DNA of 64,000 bases from Adiantum capillus-veneris (GCA_014529385.2 CM043959.1:50309122-50373121); one strand, 5' to 3'; shown: positions 23,826-35,848, counted from the first letter of the stretch. Translations and numbers: made by a program. The notes: a model not told the origin generated them from the sequence alone.

Positions 23826-24713
23826 TGGTGCAGACAAAGTTGGTATAAGCTAGGAAATGGTCTATGCTAGGCAGAGATAGCAGGCAAATGCAGTGTAGAA
23901 GGCTAGGACATGTACCAAATCCTTGGGCAGCCAAAGGATAGCGGAAGTGTATGCTCGATGCAGTTTTTTAGGCTAAAACAGCTCCAAGTTAGCTCAATTG
24001 GGATGGCCAATGAAGATGTGTGAAATGCCAAGTCAATGCTCTATAATGTAGTATTCAGTGTGCTCTAGAAGTAGGTCCAGACAACTCGTCAAACGGAGCC
24101 TCAGTGCTCAAGATATTGCATTTCAAAGCTAGAAGGTGTGGCAGATCCCCGACGGGCAAGGCAGCTGGGGATAGGTGGCGCAGGTAGGTGTCAGTGGATA
24201 CATGTGAAGTGCTCAAGTTGTGGAGCATGCCGGTTTTCTCGGATCGAGAATGGAAGCTCTGGATAGCAAGTTATGGTCGCTTGAAACTTTTTTGGGGGCC
24301 AGGTCTGAGCCCACTTGCCCGCATTGAAGAATGCACCATCTGGCAACTTTTTGGCTTTGCCAAGGTTTTTGTTGACAGTATGCCTCATGTGGAGCCGATA
24401 GGAATTGACTGCATGTCAATCGGATTCCCGGTTAGCAGGCTATGATGGGTCAAAGTTGAAGGCTAGTGCCAAGCAGGTGAATACAGGGGTTTTTTTCCAA
24501 TTTTTGGGTTGTTGGTTGGAGGCCACAGCAAGGTCTAAAGATGATGGGATCTACGACAGTTCAAATCCAACGTGGTGGAATTTTGACAGTCTCACCCGGG
24601 ACCGAAATATGGTAGGCAAGGCAAGTAGAGCGGAAAAAAGTGAGTTTGGGGATATTTTTTCAAGAAAAGAGCTTAAAATTCCAAGATCCTAGGGGCGGTC
24701 CACTGAAACATGC

Positions 24714-24773
24714 CACGTGGCCAGCATAAGCCCCATATGCAAGAGAGGGAGTGTAGTCGGCAAGCTATATAAG
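24714..24773 (+). promoter_or_regulatory. 3' LTR promoter: G-box and TATA box
   Basis: CACGTG at 24714-24719 and TATATAAG at 24766-24773 keep the 52-bp spacing of the 5' LTR. It could drive read-out toward 26 kb. Confidence 0.6.
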
Positions 24774-25222
24774 CAGGGGCGCGTACACTCTTGGTAGTGT
24801 GTGGAGCGAGGAAGCTCCTTGGAGCAGTTGGCTATGGTGGACGAAATGTTGAGTACTGCTTGCAACGCGACACTGCCCATGGGCGTGTGTGTGGCGGTTT
24901 TGGCCGATGCAGTGGTCGGATTCATTGGCTACGGCGCAGTGTGCCCGTGGGGTTGATTGATGACGTGCCCGCCCAAAGTGGCTGGTCCCATGGCCTTAAA
25001 GGCCTCATTTTGGAGAGCTATATGAGGGAGGCATTAGCCACATTGCTAATGCCCCCCCTCCCCAAGACATAAAGAGGAGGTCGATCCCACAGAGATGATG
25101 AAAGGGCCAAAGTGGCCAGGAGAATAGGTGCCAAAGGGGTGCGTCCTGCAGGGGATCAAGGAAGATCCGGAACGGCCGGGTCTAAACCAGAGGCAAGTGC
25201 AAAAGGGGGCTCCCACGGCAGT

Positions 25223-25224
<2 letters not shown>

Positions 25225-25319
<95 letters not shown>
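25225..25319 (+). repeat. (GA)n microsatellite in 3' LTR
   Basis: About 95 bp of GA with two AAAG interruptions, at the place matching 17477-17561. Confidence 0.95.
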
Positions 25320-25321
<2 letters not shown>

Positions 25322-26065
25322 TCGAGAAGGCCGCCATGTGGACCAAGTGCAAGGAGGCCATTCCATGGCCGAGCAAGGGCCAGCAGAGGACAAGAAGGCG
25401 AGAGCAAGGTGGAAGCCACCGACCAAAGGGAAGGAGGAGAGAGAAATAAAGAGAGAAGGCCAGTGTGAGCCAGACAAAAGTGGTCAATAAGCTCCCCAGA
25501 AGGGGTCAAAAATGAGGAAAAGATTTTTTATTTTTATTTTTTTTTAAAAAGTGCCTAGGGGGCAGTGCAACATCGCTGATGCCCCCCCCTCCAAGTGCAA
25601 GAAAAGCAAAAGAGAGCAGATGAAGCAAAGTGGTTCCCCCCTCTCCAAAGATGCTAAAACAAGATGTCAGATGGGCCAATGAAAGGATAATTTCCAAAAT
25701 TGAAGCCCCCCTCCATAAAAGTCCAATTTTCATCAAATTAGGGGCTTTTTTGGTGCTGTTTGAAGCCTGCAAAGTGGAGTTCTTTGACAAGCTAACCCCT
25801 TTGTAACTTTTTCTTGAAAATGGCCATGGTGATGGTAGTCCAAACCCATGTACATGCCTTTTGAAGTGCAATAAAGCCACCATCACCCCCTATTGTTGTT
25901 TTTCCCCCTTCCCCCCTTCTCTTTATCCTTCTTTCATGTTTGCCCTCCGTGCCGGTAGCGTGGATGTGTGTGCCCCCCCAGACCACCGGTATTTTGTGTG
26001 AGAGGGTGAGATTGAGTGGCTGTGAGTGTGTGTAAGGGTGGAGACAGACCGTGACAGCAGGTGTG

Positions 26066-26585
26066 CATCTGGTATAAGTGGGCAAGCTTCCTATTTTTTT
26101 CTCCATAAAGGGGGGTGCTTGTGAATTAAATTAGAAGGGAAAAATTATATGACAACCTAGGATACAAAACAATTTATGACCATATACACGAATCCTAGTT
26201 ACCATGCTAACTTCAAATACATACCGCCACCTAGTTACAAGGCTAACTTCAAATACATCATACAGTTCAGTATCTAGGGAGATCATTCAGAAATTTTTGG
26301 ATGTGTTGGAGTAGCCTGATCCCGTTGTTGTATTGCATGTACAACTTTCCTCCTTCATTCCTTCATTCGTCAATCATCCTTTGAAGGTGAGTATAAGACC
26401 CATCAAGCAACACCTCTTGTTGCTTGTTTATATTTGAGCTGTTGTAAAATCCCATACAGTCGGTTAGCACTTTGTAATTATCTTGGTATAGGCGACACTA
26501 GTCCATCTTCAGTTGGTTAACCTTCAAGTTGACATTAGCAAACACAATTCTCATATTTTTACTCTGGTAAGAGCTGTCAAATAAC
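26066..26585. other. no gene seen
   Basis: About 520 bp between the broken LTR end and the PPR remnant. No frame or repeat is supported, apart from a short repeated phrase (TTACAAGGCTAACTTCAAATACAT-like) near 26200-26260. Confidence 0.5.
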
Positions 26586-27960
26586 ATGTTGGAATGTTGT
26601 CCCTTGAAGTGCGTTGATTGCGGTGATTCCAAGAATGCATGTCGTCTCCACTATGCCACTCCAGTCCAAGAGAGCACCAAAAACCTTCAACTAGCCTTTA
26701 ATCACTTACGCGTGCATCTAGAAGGCATCTGGCATCATGCAAATGTCGGTATGGGAAAACGAGTTTACGATGTTATTGTTAGTTAAGGGCGGTTGACACA
26801 ACATCGTTGGGACTGCCTTGGTCGACAAGTATACCAAAAGTGGTGTACTTTATACAGCATAATACCCAACAGAGGTAGGGCGAGGAAGCTCTAAGCTGTT
26901 TTCAACACATGCAAAGAGAGGGAAGCTCTCCAAATGCAGCCACGTATGCTTGTATCTTGATGGCATGTGGCATTATGCAAGATGTTGATCCAAAGATATA
27001 CCCAACAGAGGTAGTGCCAGGAAGCTATGAGCTACTTTCAGCACATGCAAAGAGAGGGTAGCTCTCCAAATGCAATCACTTGCTTGTATCTTGAAGGCAT
27101 GTGGAATTATGGAAGATGCTGATACGGGTAAAATAATTCACCTACGATATTGCTAGCTAGGGGATGTTGAAAAAAATGATGTACTTGGCACTACCTTGGT
27201 TGACATATATGCCAAATGTGGTGTACTTCATGAAGCAATCTTTGCCGAGAGAGCGTATATATATTGTTAGAGTCATTGTGAAACATGGGCTGCTGGAGAA
27301 ACATGTTGTACTCTGAGGTGCTTTGGTTGATATGCAAGCCAAATATGGCACCCCCATGAATAGTTTTGGTTCAACTTCTTGCAGTGCATTGATTGCATTA
27401 TATGTCCAACATGGCCGTGACAAAGAAGTTCAAGATTGTTTTCACAAGATGTGAAACGAAAAGGATCCCTCTTGATGCAATACTTATGCATGAACCTTGA
27501 ACGCCTATGGCATTATACAAGACTGTCATGGGGTGATAGTAGTCATGATGAGGTTGCCAATCAAAGGCTAGTGGAGAAACATATTGTGCTTGGAATTGCT
27601 TTTGTCAATATGTATGCTAAATGTGGTGCCCTCACAAAAGCTCAAGAGTTTTAAATGAGCTCCCTGCCTAGATTGTTGTCTCTTGGGTTATGTTGATTGT
27701 AGGATATGCCCAACATGTTTGTGGCAAGGAAGCTCTTGACTCTTTTCACGAATGCAAAGCTAAAAGGGCCCCTCTGCAAATGGAATCACCTATGCATACA
27801 CCTTATAGGCATGTGGCATTTTGTATCTATTTTTTTCATATGTGAATCGAAGGGTGCTTCTTCAAATACAATCACCTTTGCAGTGCAAGACATCACCTTG
27901 GTAAAGTTTATTCATAATGAGGTTGCTTGATTCAAAGGAACTTGGTGAAACATCTTGCGC
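26586..27960 (+). pseudogene. degenerate PPR gene fragment
   Basis: Frame-broken remnants of consecutive pentatricopeptide repeats on the plus strand. Recognisable pieces are NAATYACILMACGIMQDVD (near 26930-26990), HDEVANQRLVEKHIVLGIAFVNMYAKCGALTKAQEF (split here into its repeat units, 27548-27651) and similar VNMYAKCG or DMYAKCG-type segments elsewhere. The wording matches plant PLS-class PPR repeats. Stops and shifts occur in every repeat, so no protein is made. PPR proteins bind organelle RNA; this is a dead copy, unlike the gene at 51297-47791. Confidence 0.75.
26862..27123 (+). repeat. 136-bp tandem repeat within the PPR remnant
   Basis: Two units starting ATACCCAACAGAGGTAG (26862 and 26998), each covering a PPR helix pair. 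They are much more alike than neighbouring PPR repeats normally are, which suggests a late segmental duplication. Confidence 0.8.
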
Positions 27961-28772
27961 TTGGAGGTGCTTTGGTTTGTATGTATACGAAATCTAGCAC
28001 TCATGTGGGAAGAGAGGACTTTATTAAAGAGAGAAGAAATACATTTGCTCTAGGGAGGAGAGAGTGAAAAACCATCCTGGAATCATTCCAGGTAAAGCAA
28101 ATCTTAAAGAATTGAAAATAGATAGTCTGGACAAATTTCGAAAAGGATCCAATGCAAAGAAAGGACACAGGTATGTTGGCATACACGTGACCATTTTTAC
28201 AAGTAATGCTAGCCCAAACCTGGCAGGGATCTACTTTCTAATGCCAGTAGCCACTTGAGGTACCCAACATGGCCTCCGATGAAACAATAGGTTTTGCCTC
28301 AAATTGAACAAACGCTAGTGCTGCATTTTTTTTTAAAGGATCACCTTTGACAGTATAGCTGCATATACAAATGGAAAGAGTGCTACACTATAGCATGCAT
28401 CTATATAAGCATCATCTCAAAGAGCTTCTTGGTGGCAGAAATGTCATTCAACTATGCATTCTTCTTACAAAATAGTGTCTTCTTCTTAGCATTCCGTAAA
28501 GCATTCAACCTTTCCAAGGTATCTAGGTTGAGCTTCTCTATAGTGTTCCATAGTTGAGAACACTAGACCCCTCTCTCACATAACAATGAAGGAGAGCCAG
28601 TAGGCTGCAGTAAACTATCTTGCTGTAATTGAGGGTAAGACCAAATACTACTGCATGAAGCTCCTTACGCTTCATATTCCTATGTGGGCGTTGTCAGAGG
28701 GGTGTTTGAGGCAAGCTGTTTGAGGCTACTATGCATGGCGGCAAGGGCGTAGGAAAATATCCCAAGAGACCT

Positions 28773-28815
<43 letters not shown>

Positions 28816-29555
28816 CTTTGGATAGCTACTATATATAGAGAGAGTCGACGACTATAGAAATTCAATTATGGGTGATTTTTACGATGCATGATGCAAATAA
28901 GTTATTGCATAATATTGGCAAAAAAATAAAATAAAGGTGGGTGCGAAGTCTCAACATCTTTGGATTGCACTGGTTGAGAGAACACGGCCGCCATGAAATG
29001 GAGGTAGAGATTGAGAGAACACGTCTGCCATGCAATGGAGGTGGAGATTGAGGTGGTTGGGCCAACTACAAAGAGTTGTGGGCATCCTTGTCAGGTTGGT
29101 GATCTAGGTGCATGGTGGTCGTGTTCTCTCAACCACAACCAAAGACGTCGGGACCTCGGATCGGCTTCTTGCATAGAAAGTGGTCTCTTGGAGCGTGTTG
29201 ACTATTATGTGTGGACTGGACAATCACGTAGCCATTTGCCAGGCAAAGGTGATCTATGAAAAACCGTGCATAAAATCAGGGCTAACTGAGAAGGCATGGC
29301 TTGCCATCTAGAGAAAGGAGATTGTGGTTTTGAATAGCTAGGTGGGCTACAAATGCTTCCTTTTCTCATCAATTAAAAAACTAGGGTGCCCATCAATCAA
29401 ATGAGTAGGAGGTAAAGCATCACATGCACTGTTACAAAGGGAACTGGGGTTATGAATGTCTGCAGCCATTAGAAAATTGGTTGAGTAGTGAGAGTGAGGG
29501 CAAGGCTCGGGCTCAATGAACATGACTGCAACTTGCAGAGTCGAAGGCCAATTTG
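27961..29555. other. no gene seen; GA microsatellite inside
   Basis: Contains (GA)n at 28774-28813 and a short imperfect tandem repeat at about 28973-29045 (TTGAGAGAACACG...CCATG...AATGGAGGT). No supported coding frame. Confidence 0.55.
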
Positions 29556-29559
29556 CATC

Positions 29560-29900
29560 TTGAAGGCTTGTGATCTTACACAAGATGTTGACATGTTTGA
29601 GAAATTCACGATAGCATTGCTCATCACAAACTATTGAAGAAAGATGTGTTTGACAGTGCTTTGGGCAACATGTATGCCAAATGTGGCATGGTCATGAAAG
29701 GATAAAAAAATATTTATGGGTTATTTCTCTAAAATGTCATCACTTGGATGGGATGATTATTAAATATGCCCATTGTGGCTATTGCAAGGAAGCTCTAATC
29801 TATTTTGACGTATGCAAAGAGGAGGCCTTTCTCCAATCTATGCTTGCACCTCGAAAGCTTATGGCCCTAGGGCCCTAGGGACTCTTGAGGAAAGATGTCG
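29560..29900 (+). pseudogene. second degenerate PPR remnant
   Basis: Short phrases recall the upstream remnant: LEACDLTQDVD near 29565, a MYAKCG-like stretch near 29670 and GGLSPIYACTSKAYG near 29820, in different frames. It probably belonged to the same or a sister gene. Very decayed. Confidence 0.5.
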
Positions 29901-31068
29901 TGCTTGGTCGTGCTTTTATCAATATGTATGCAAGATGGAGTGCTCAACAAACATCACGGAGGATAGGGAGTGCACACGCCTATTTCATTGGAAACAAAGT
30001 TTATTTAAAAATACTAAACAATGTGTGAAGAAATATCAAATTTTTGTTTGAAAATATTGTGTTGAATGCTTTTGTAGTAGGAATATCTTTGTGTGTAGGT
30101 TCTTTTAAGCTCAAAGGAGCTAGCACATACAAGGATAGAAGGAAAAAATTAGAACATACATACTTTTGATGGGTTTGTGTAAACCATCACTTATAGTTTG
30201 CCTTCATGATTTATAAAAGTCTTTATAGTGGTATACTATTAAATTAAAAATCCCAATTGTGGAGAAGCTCGCAAAAAAGGTTTATTTCTCAAAAAGCTCG
30301 CCAAAGGAGACTCGCAAGAAAATCAAACCCGTTTGTAATGACACACATACTTGAACTTTGGGTACAATTACGCGCACACATCAACATAAAGTTGCCATGT
30401 TCATAGCATTGATGTATCATTAGCATGGCAATACACTAAAAATCTTCACAATTGAGCATCGATTGAGTGATCTATTGCAATCCTCAAAGCCAATTTGTGA
30501 TACACACATCAACAATATGGTCAATCCTTCATCATAATTGGTAAAAATACCAATTATTCATTCACACATTGGATTGCACATGCCATTGATTGGCATACAC
30601 ACCCAAATTTAAGCCAAAAGTATATGCAAAAAAATCCATCAATTCCACAAATGCATGCATGCTCAATTTCTAAAAAATTATTCCTAATTCACCTAATCAA
30701 GCAATGCATACACTTCCAAAATTAAGCAAAAAACTCAAACTGGCTCAATTGGCAATGCAATTAGGCCTATCCCTAATGCTTGCACACACATTTCGTGCAC
30801 ATTTCACAATCAAAAAGCATTTGGGTGCCCCAATTGACCATCAATCATTGAATCAAGTGGTCTTCAATTGAGCACACACACTCAAATTTTGCACATTTTG
30901 TTTGGCAATTAGGCATATCCAATGATTGCAATCGCCTAATCAACAGATCAATTGCATGATTGTACATTCAAATATCATCAATTTTCTCAATTATGCATGC
31001 ACACACTCAAGATTAGGTGCATACACACTTGAACTTTATGGCTACTTTTTTCCCTTTTTGGTGCACTA
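29901..31068. other. no gene seen; AT-rich
   Basis: Strongly AT-rich, with many CACACA and CAATTG words (about 30340-31020) but no clear repeat unit, RNA gene or coding frame. Confidence 0.5.
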
Positions 31069-31330
31069 CACTACAAGAGGTGGTGAAGGTTTGTGAAGGC
31101 CTTAGTGACAGAAATGTATTGGGACAATTTTATCCCCGACATCGCTAAAAATGTCGATATTAGCGTTGAAAATAAATCGTCGCTATAAATGTTGCTATGT
31201 GTGTCGTTATAAGAGTCGCTATGTGTGTCACTATATAGTGACATACATAGCGACGTTGCAAGTCCAAAAATAGTGAGAGTGATTATGACGTTGCAAAGCC
31301 CTGAATAACGACACTAATAGCGATGCAGAG
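31069..31330 (+). mobile_element. CACTA-type transposon end with subterminal repeats
   Basis: CACTACAAGAGG at 31069-31080 is the typical start of plant CACTA (En/Spm) termini. Within the next 260 bp the words TAGCGAC and GTCGCTA recur in both orientations, as in subterminal repeat regions of this superfamily. No transposase frame follows and I could not find a matching right end before the solo LTR, so this is a fragment or a non-autonomous element. Confidence 0.55.
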
Positions 31331-31989
31331 CATAGAAAAATTTGGTGCAAGGGCAAACAATGCCCTACCACCCAATCAGCCATATATATTGAACACAGAA
31401 CAAAAGCATAGAATTGACAAAAGCAATGTTAATTGATAAGAACATAGATTTGACAAAATCATAGTGAACTGACAAAAGCAGTGTAGAATCAAATTAAATT
31501 ATATTGTTGTTCACAATCTATAAAAAAGTATTGTAGAACCAAATTACATTGTTGTTCACAATTTATAAAAATTATATAACCAAAAGCCATTATAAAAAAC
31601 TCTAAAACCAATTTACATTGTTGTTCACAAGCTACAAAATTGACATATACACATCATCTCTTAATATGCTATATAGAAGTAAGCGTCGCTAGTTTGACTT
31701 CGTCGTTAATCTGATGTCTCATCACGACCCAATGGCGTATCTGTCAAATTTCACAAAAAAACAATAAAAATTTTCCTAAGTTTAAACATACAAATATAAA
31801 ACAATCTAACAACTTATTATTAAAATACAATAAATTTTAAAGCTTAAAATTAAGTAATTACCAAGCCAGGTCAAGAATTCAAATGTCCATAAGGACTTTT
31901 AGGACCTTTCTATGCAAACTCGTGCTTATATGGCGTGGGGTCACGTCCAATCATCAACCACTATTCAGGACATACAAAGAAACTCCCTA
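31331..31989. other. no gene seen
   Basis: AT-rich, with three copies of a TACATTGTTGTTCACAA phrase near 31500-31630 and a short GTCGCTAG...CGTCGTTAA patch near 31685. It may be the interior of the CACTA-like element. Confidence 0.45.
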
Positions 31990-33563
31990 GCTTTTTTTTT
32001 TTTAACCTTTTTTTTTTACCCTTTGTCGCCTCAACCTTGCACTGCTCCACATGCTTGACTTTGACTCCCATCTTTCTCTATCTGACTCTTCCCTAGCTCC
32101 TTTTGGTCTTGGCCTACTTGGCCTTGCTTTTGCCCGGACATCCCTAGGTTTGGGCCCCTTTGACCTTGCTCAGCTTTGCCCACCTAGCGGCTTCCTAGCT
32201 CACCCCTTTCCTTCTTCCTCTTTGCCTTGCCCGGTCTTGATTTGGCCGACCTCCCCTTTGTACACATGAGGGCTCATCCCTTAGCTCGCCTCGCAGGACC
32301 GCTCTCTTACCTGAGGGGGGGAGGCAATAGCGATGTCGCTATTTCCCTCCCTCTCAAGTTCAAAAGCTCGGGGGCCCAACGGCCGCGGGAACTGCCCCTG
32401 CCGCGTCATCTACTCCAACTCGCACGCGAGAGGGCCGCTCCTCGCGCCGCCTCACCGGCCAAAACCGCCACGGGTACGCCCCGCAATGCCGCTGCGCGCC
32501 ACCGCCTACGACAACACAGCGCCCATCGCTCACGGCCATGGCCACGAGCTCAAGGGCTCTCTTGCTTCACAATACTCCAAGGGGGTTGCGTTCTGCCCTT
32601 TATACTCCGTACTTAGCCAGCACGCGCCCGCATATGGGATTATTACAGTGCCACGTGGCGGCCCCCGGGAGAACCTCCCTACAATGACCCCCAAGGCCTT
32701 CAAAAACCATTTTTTAAACTAAAAAAACCTTCCCTTTTTTGCTTGCACTGGGTACTCTACTATGCCTTGTTTAATTGGCCTATGCACCGCCCGTCAAACC
32801 CTGCCGAAATCCACCGTGTTTATCTTCAAACTACCTGCCTCTGGTCCCACTTTGAGATTCCCAAGGCTAACATCCGAGGCCGTAAAAAATGCCAAACGGC
32901 ATCTGCCACTTTCCTCTCTGCATTACCTCCCGACTTCGTCCTGCCACATCTAATTGATCGAGTGTCCGATTGAGGCACCGTTGATTTGTGCTAGCTCCAC
33001 ATGATACACCCCTCCACCGAAAACCTTGGCGAGGCTCGAAAGACGCCAGATGGCACATTTCCTCGTGCAGTCAAATGAGCTCAGACCCGGCCCTCGAAAA
33101 ATCTTCAATTGACCTTAACTTGCTATCCAGAGCCCTTATTTACGATCGGAAAAGACAGGCATGCTCCACAACTCGAGCAACACACACATATACACTGATA
33201 TCAGCCCGGGCCACCTGTCCCCAGTTGCCCTGTCCGTCGGGGATCTGCTACACACTCTTTCTTTAAACTGCAATATCTTGAGCACCGGGGCTCCGTTTGA
33301 CGAGCCATCTAGACCGGCTTCTAGAGCACGCTGAACTCTACATTCTAGAGCTTTGACTTGGCATTTCGGACACCTTCATCTACCATCCCAACTGGACCAT
33401 CCTACAGCCTTTTCGGCCTAAAACACCGCGTTAAGCATACATTCCCGCTATCCTTTGGCTGCCTAGGACCTTGGTACTTGCCCTAGCCTTCTGCACTGCA
33501 CTCGACTGCACCCTTTGCCTGGCATAGACCACCTCTTAGCCTCGACCAACTTTAGCTGCACCA
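31990..33563 (-). repeat. solo LTR of the A/E1 family, minus strand
   Basis: On the minus strand it begins TGGTGCAGCTAAAGTTGG at 33563 and matches the 5' LTR of element A in patches: CTCTAGAAGCCGGTC, GTCAAACGGAGCCCCGGTGCTCAAGATATTGCAG-like blocks, the CACGTG/TATA region and the AATAGCGACATCGCTATT palindrome (near 32320-32345). It fades out around 31990 at an A-rich tract that also matches element A. No gag or primer site follows on that strand, so it is a solo or truncated LTR. Confidence 0.75.
32599..32657 (-). promoter_or_regulatory. G-box and TATA box of the solo LTR
   Basis: On the minus strand CACGTG (32657-32652) precedes a TATAAA (32604-32599) by about 48 bp, the arrangement of the element A promoters. 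Confidence 0.5.
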
Positions 33564-33615
33564 ACGTGGTACAATTAGCCTCTATGGAAAGACAGGTACC
33601 AAGAAGCTTTATAAT

Positions 33616-34074
33616 ATGGACACAAGGAAACGATTGGAAGAGCTTTATGAAGATGAGGATGAGTCTAGTGATGAAGACTATTCCACAGTGTCTGACGAGG
33701 ACAGTGATAGTACTACCAGCAGTGATGAGTATGTTGATGCTGCATTTCTTTTGATGGATAAAGAAATCCAGGAGTCTGGTTTATTTGCATTTGCGAATGA
33801 ATTTGAAGATGAAAGTGAAGGGCCTTATGAAGTGATTAAAGGGCTGATGCAAACCAAGGTTGAATTGTCAAAGAAGCAAGATTTGATGACACAAATGATC
33901 AGTGGAGACCTCTCAGCTATGGAGAAGGAGATATATTTGCACATGCTGACTAGTTTTCCTAATTTGTTTATTACTTCATATGAAGAGATTAGAGGGTTCA
34001 AGGGAGAAGAGATGCATATAGAACTGAAGGAAGGTGTTAAGCCAGTGCAGCAAAGGCTAAGAAGGATAGGCTAA
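33616..34074 (+). pseudogene. element B protease-RT linker
   Basis: 152 codons beginning MDTRKRLEELYEDEDESSDED, a highly acidic stretch, then LTSFPNLFITSYEEIRGFKG and HIELKEGVKPVQQRLRRIG, the approach to RT shared with element A (YPNLFAIEYKHLRG). TAG at 34072-34074 stops it just before RT. The protease itself is missing, so the ATG at 33616 is unlikely to be a natural start. Confidence 0.75.
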
Positions 34075-35351
34075 GAGCAGATGGAAGCCTTGCGGGAAGA
34101 GGTGGACAAGCTATTGAAGGCAGGGTTCATAGTCCCTGTGGAGACCATAGAATGGGTGAGTCCAGTAGTAGTCAGTCCAAAGAAGGATGGAAAGTGGAGG
34201 ATTTGTGTAGATTTAAACCCTTAAATGCAGCCACTAAGAAGAACCCATATCCTCTTCCATTCATTGATCAGATCTTGGATTCAGTGGCAGGTTATGAGAG
34301 GTACAGTGTGTGTGATGGTTTTTCAGGCTATTTTCAATTGAAGATTTCTCTTAAAGACCGCACAAAGACAACTTTCATTACGCCATGGGGCTGCTATTGC
34401 TACACAGTATTTCCATTTGGGTTGTCAAATGGACCATCCTTCTATCAAGAGAGAGCAAATTGGGTATTGGCACCATTCATTGGTAGTTGTGTTAAAGCTT
34501 TTATGGACGACTTCTAAGTCTACAGCAGTAGGGTTGAACACCATGAGAAGTTGCAAATGGTATTGGCTCGATATGATGAATGTAGAGGACAACTAAATCC
34601 AAAGAAATGTCATTTAGCACAGCCAAGGGTGAAGTTATTGGGCCACATGGTGTCAGAAAATGGCATTGAGGCTGATCCAGACAAGGTTAAGTCTATTATT
34701 CTTCTTCCATCACCTACGAGTACGAAGCAATTGGCAACCTTTATACACAAAGTAAAGTACATGGCACGGTTTATTCCATTGTCTTCTCAGCTTCTTTATC
34801 CATTACAGCAAGTGGCAAAGCATGATCCATTGCAATGGGATGACAAGTGTGAAGAAGTGTTTCAAGAGGTGAAAGAGGTGTTAGGGGGGTTGTCAGCCAT
34901 GCAAGCTCCTGATTGGGAGAAAGTGTTTTATGTAAATCCATCAGTAGGGGATGATGCCATTGGAGCCATGCTATTGCAAAAGGGAAAGGGCAGCCATTAT
35001 ATGAGGCTAGTGTATTGTGCAAGCCGAGTAAAATTGGTAGCAGAGAGGAAAGTCTCGGAAGTAGAGCTAGTCATGGCCAGTGTAATATTTGCTTGTCGAC
35101 GATTTCGTCATTACTTGCTACCACGACCTTTTGTTTTCTTGAAGAGTTACACTTTTTTGCCACAATTAATTAATGGCACTAACATGTCAAATGTGGTGAA
35201 GAAATGGGTAATTGAGCTGCAAGAGTTTGAGTTCTCTTTCTTAGTGGAAGATAGTACAAGAGCTACCCTAGACGATTTGTTGACCTACAAGGTGAATCCC
35301 CTTCTTGTTAAGGAAGAGGTGGTGAGAAAGGTAGTTGAAGAAGTGCCATAG
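34075..35351 (+). pseudogene. element B reverse transcriptase and RNase H
   Basis: RT reads LREEVDKLLKAGFIVPV and VSPVVVSPKKDGKWRICVD, shifts frame near 34,200, then continues PYPLPFIDQILDSVAGYERY, TTFITPWGCYCYTVFPFGLSNGP and the catalytic FMDDF (Asp pair 34506-34511). TAA at 34515-34517 follows at once. The thumb and RNase H continue at 34551-35351 (LLGHMVSENGIEADPDKV, LVYCASRVKLVAERKVSEVE), ending TAG. Catalytic Asp residues remain; three interruptions remove function. Confidence 0.85.
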
Positions 35352-35848
35352 ATCAGCAATGCACATGTGTTGTTCTTTGATGGCTCATACAGAAAGAGCC
35401 ATGATGCGACTTCAGGGGGTTTGGCACTTTATGATCCAGAGGGGAAGCTAGTATGCAAGAGAGGGTTCAAATTGGAGCGCATAGTAACAATGAGGCTGAA
35501 TATGCTACTTTGGAAGCCGGATTACACATTTGTTTGAAGCATGGGATTAGAAGATTGAGCATAAAAGGTGATGCCTTGTTAGTTGTGAAGCAAGTGTTGG
35601 GTGTGTGGAAGAGCAAGAACACCTCATTGAAGGAAATGTGTTTCAGAATTAAAGGCCTGTTAAAAAAGTTTGAAGCATGGAGCATCAGACACATTGAACG
35701 TGCTCTAAATGGAGAGGCATATGAAGCAGCTCAAAGCATGATTGGGGATATTTGTGTTGAGGACCAATTTACCTCTTTATCATGGCCGGGAAAGTTTGGC
35801 TTAAGAAGAGTAGTTTTTGCTAACAGGAATTATTCCAAAGAACATTGA
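35352..35848 (+). pseudogene. element B second (archaeal-type) RNase H
   Basis: VLFFDGSYRKSHDATSGGLALY (frame after the TAG at 35349) carries the first Asp. A frameshift near 35,460 leads to AHSNNEAEYATLEAGLHICL (Glu) and LSIKGDALLVVKQ (Asp), then RHIERALNGEA. This is the same duplicated domain as in element A and supports assignment to the Tat group. Confidence 0.8.

Larger units (their letters stand above)
15436..26065 (+). mobile_element. Ty3/gypsy retrotransposon A (Tat-like, dual RNase H)
   Basis: Long LTRs flank gag, a CCHC knuckle, protease, RT, RNase H, a second RNase H and integrase in gypsy order. The second RNase H, carrying NNEAEY and KGDALVV and placed between RT/RNase H and integrase, is the hallmark of plant Tat-group elements (established knowledge). 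Both LTRs begin TGGTGCAG. The 3' LTR stops about 177 bp short of the 5' LTR end, so no target duplication can be read. Every domain is interrupted by stops or shifts, so the element is dead. Confidence 0.9.
23826..26065 (+). repeat. element A 3' LTR (2240 bp, truncated end)
   Basis: Aligns with the 5' LTR from TGGTGCAG to GACAGCAGGTGTG, with single-base and small indel differences throughout. It carries one G-box/TATA promoter (24714-24773), one unit of the 630-bp segment and a GA tract. The last ~177 bp of the 5' LTR are missing here, replaced by unrelated DNA at 26066. Confidence 0.9.
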
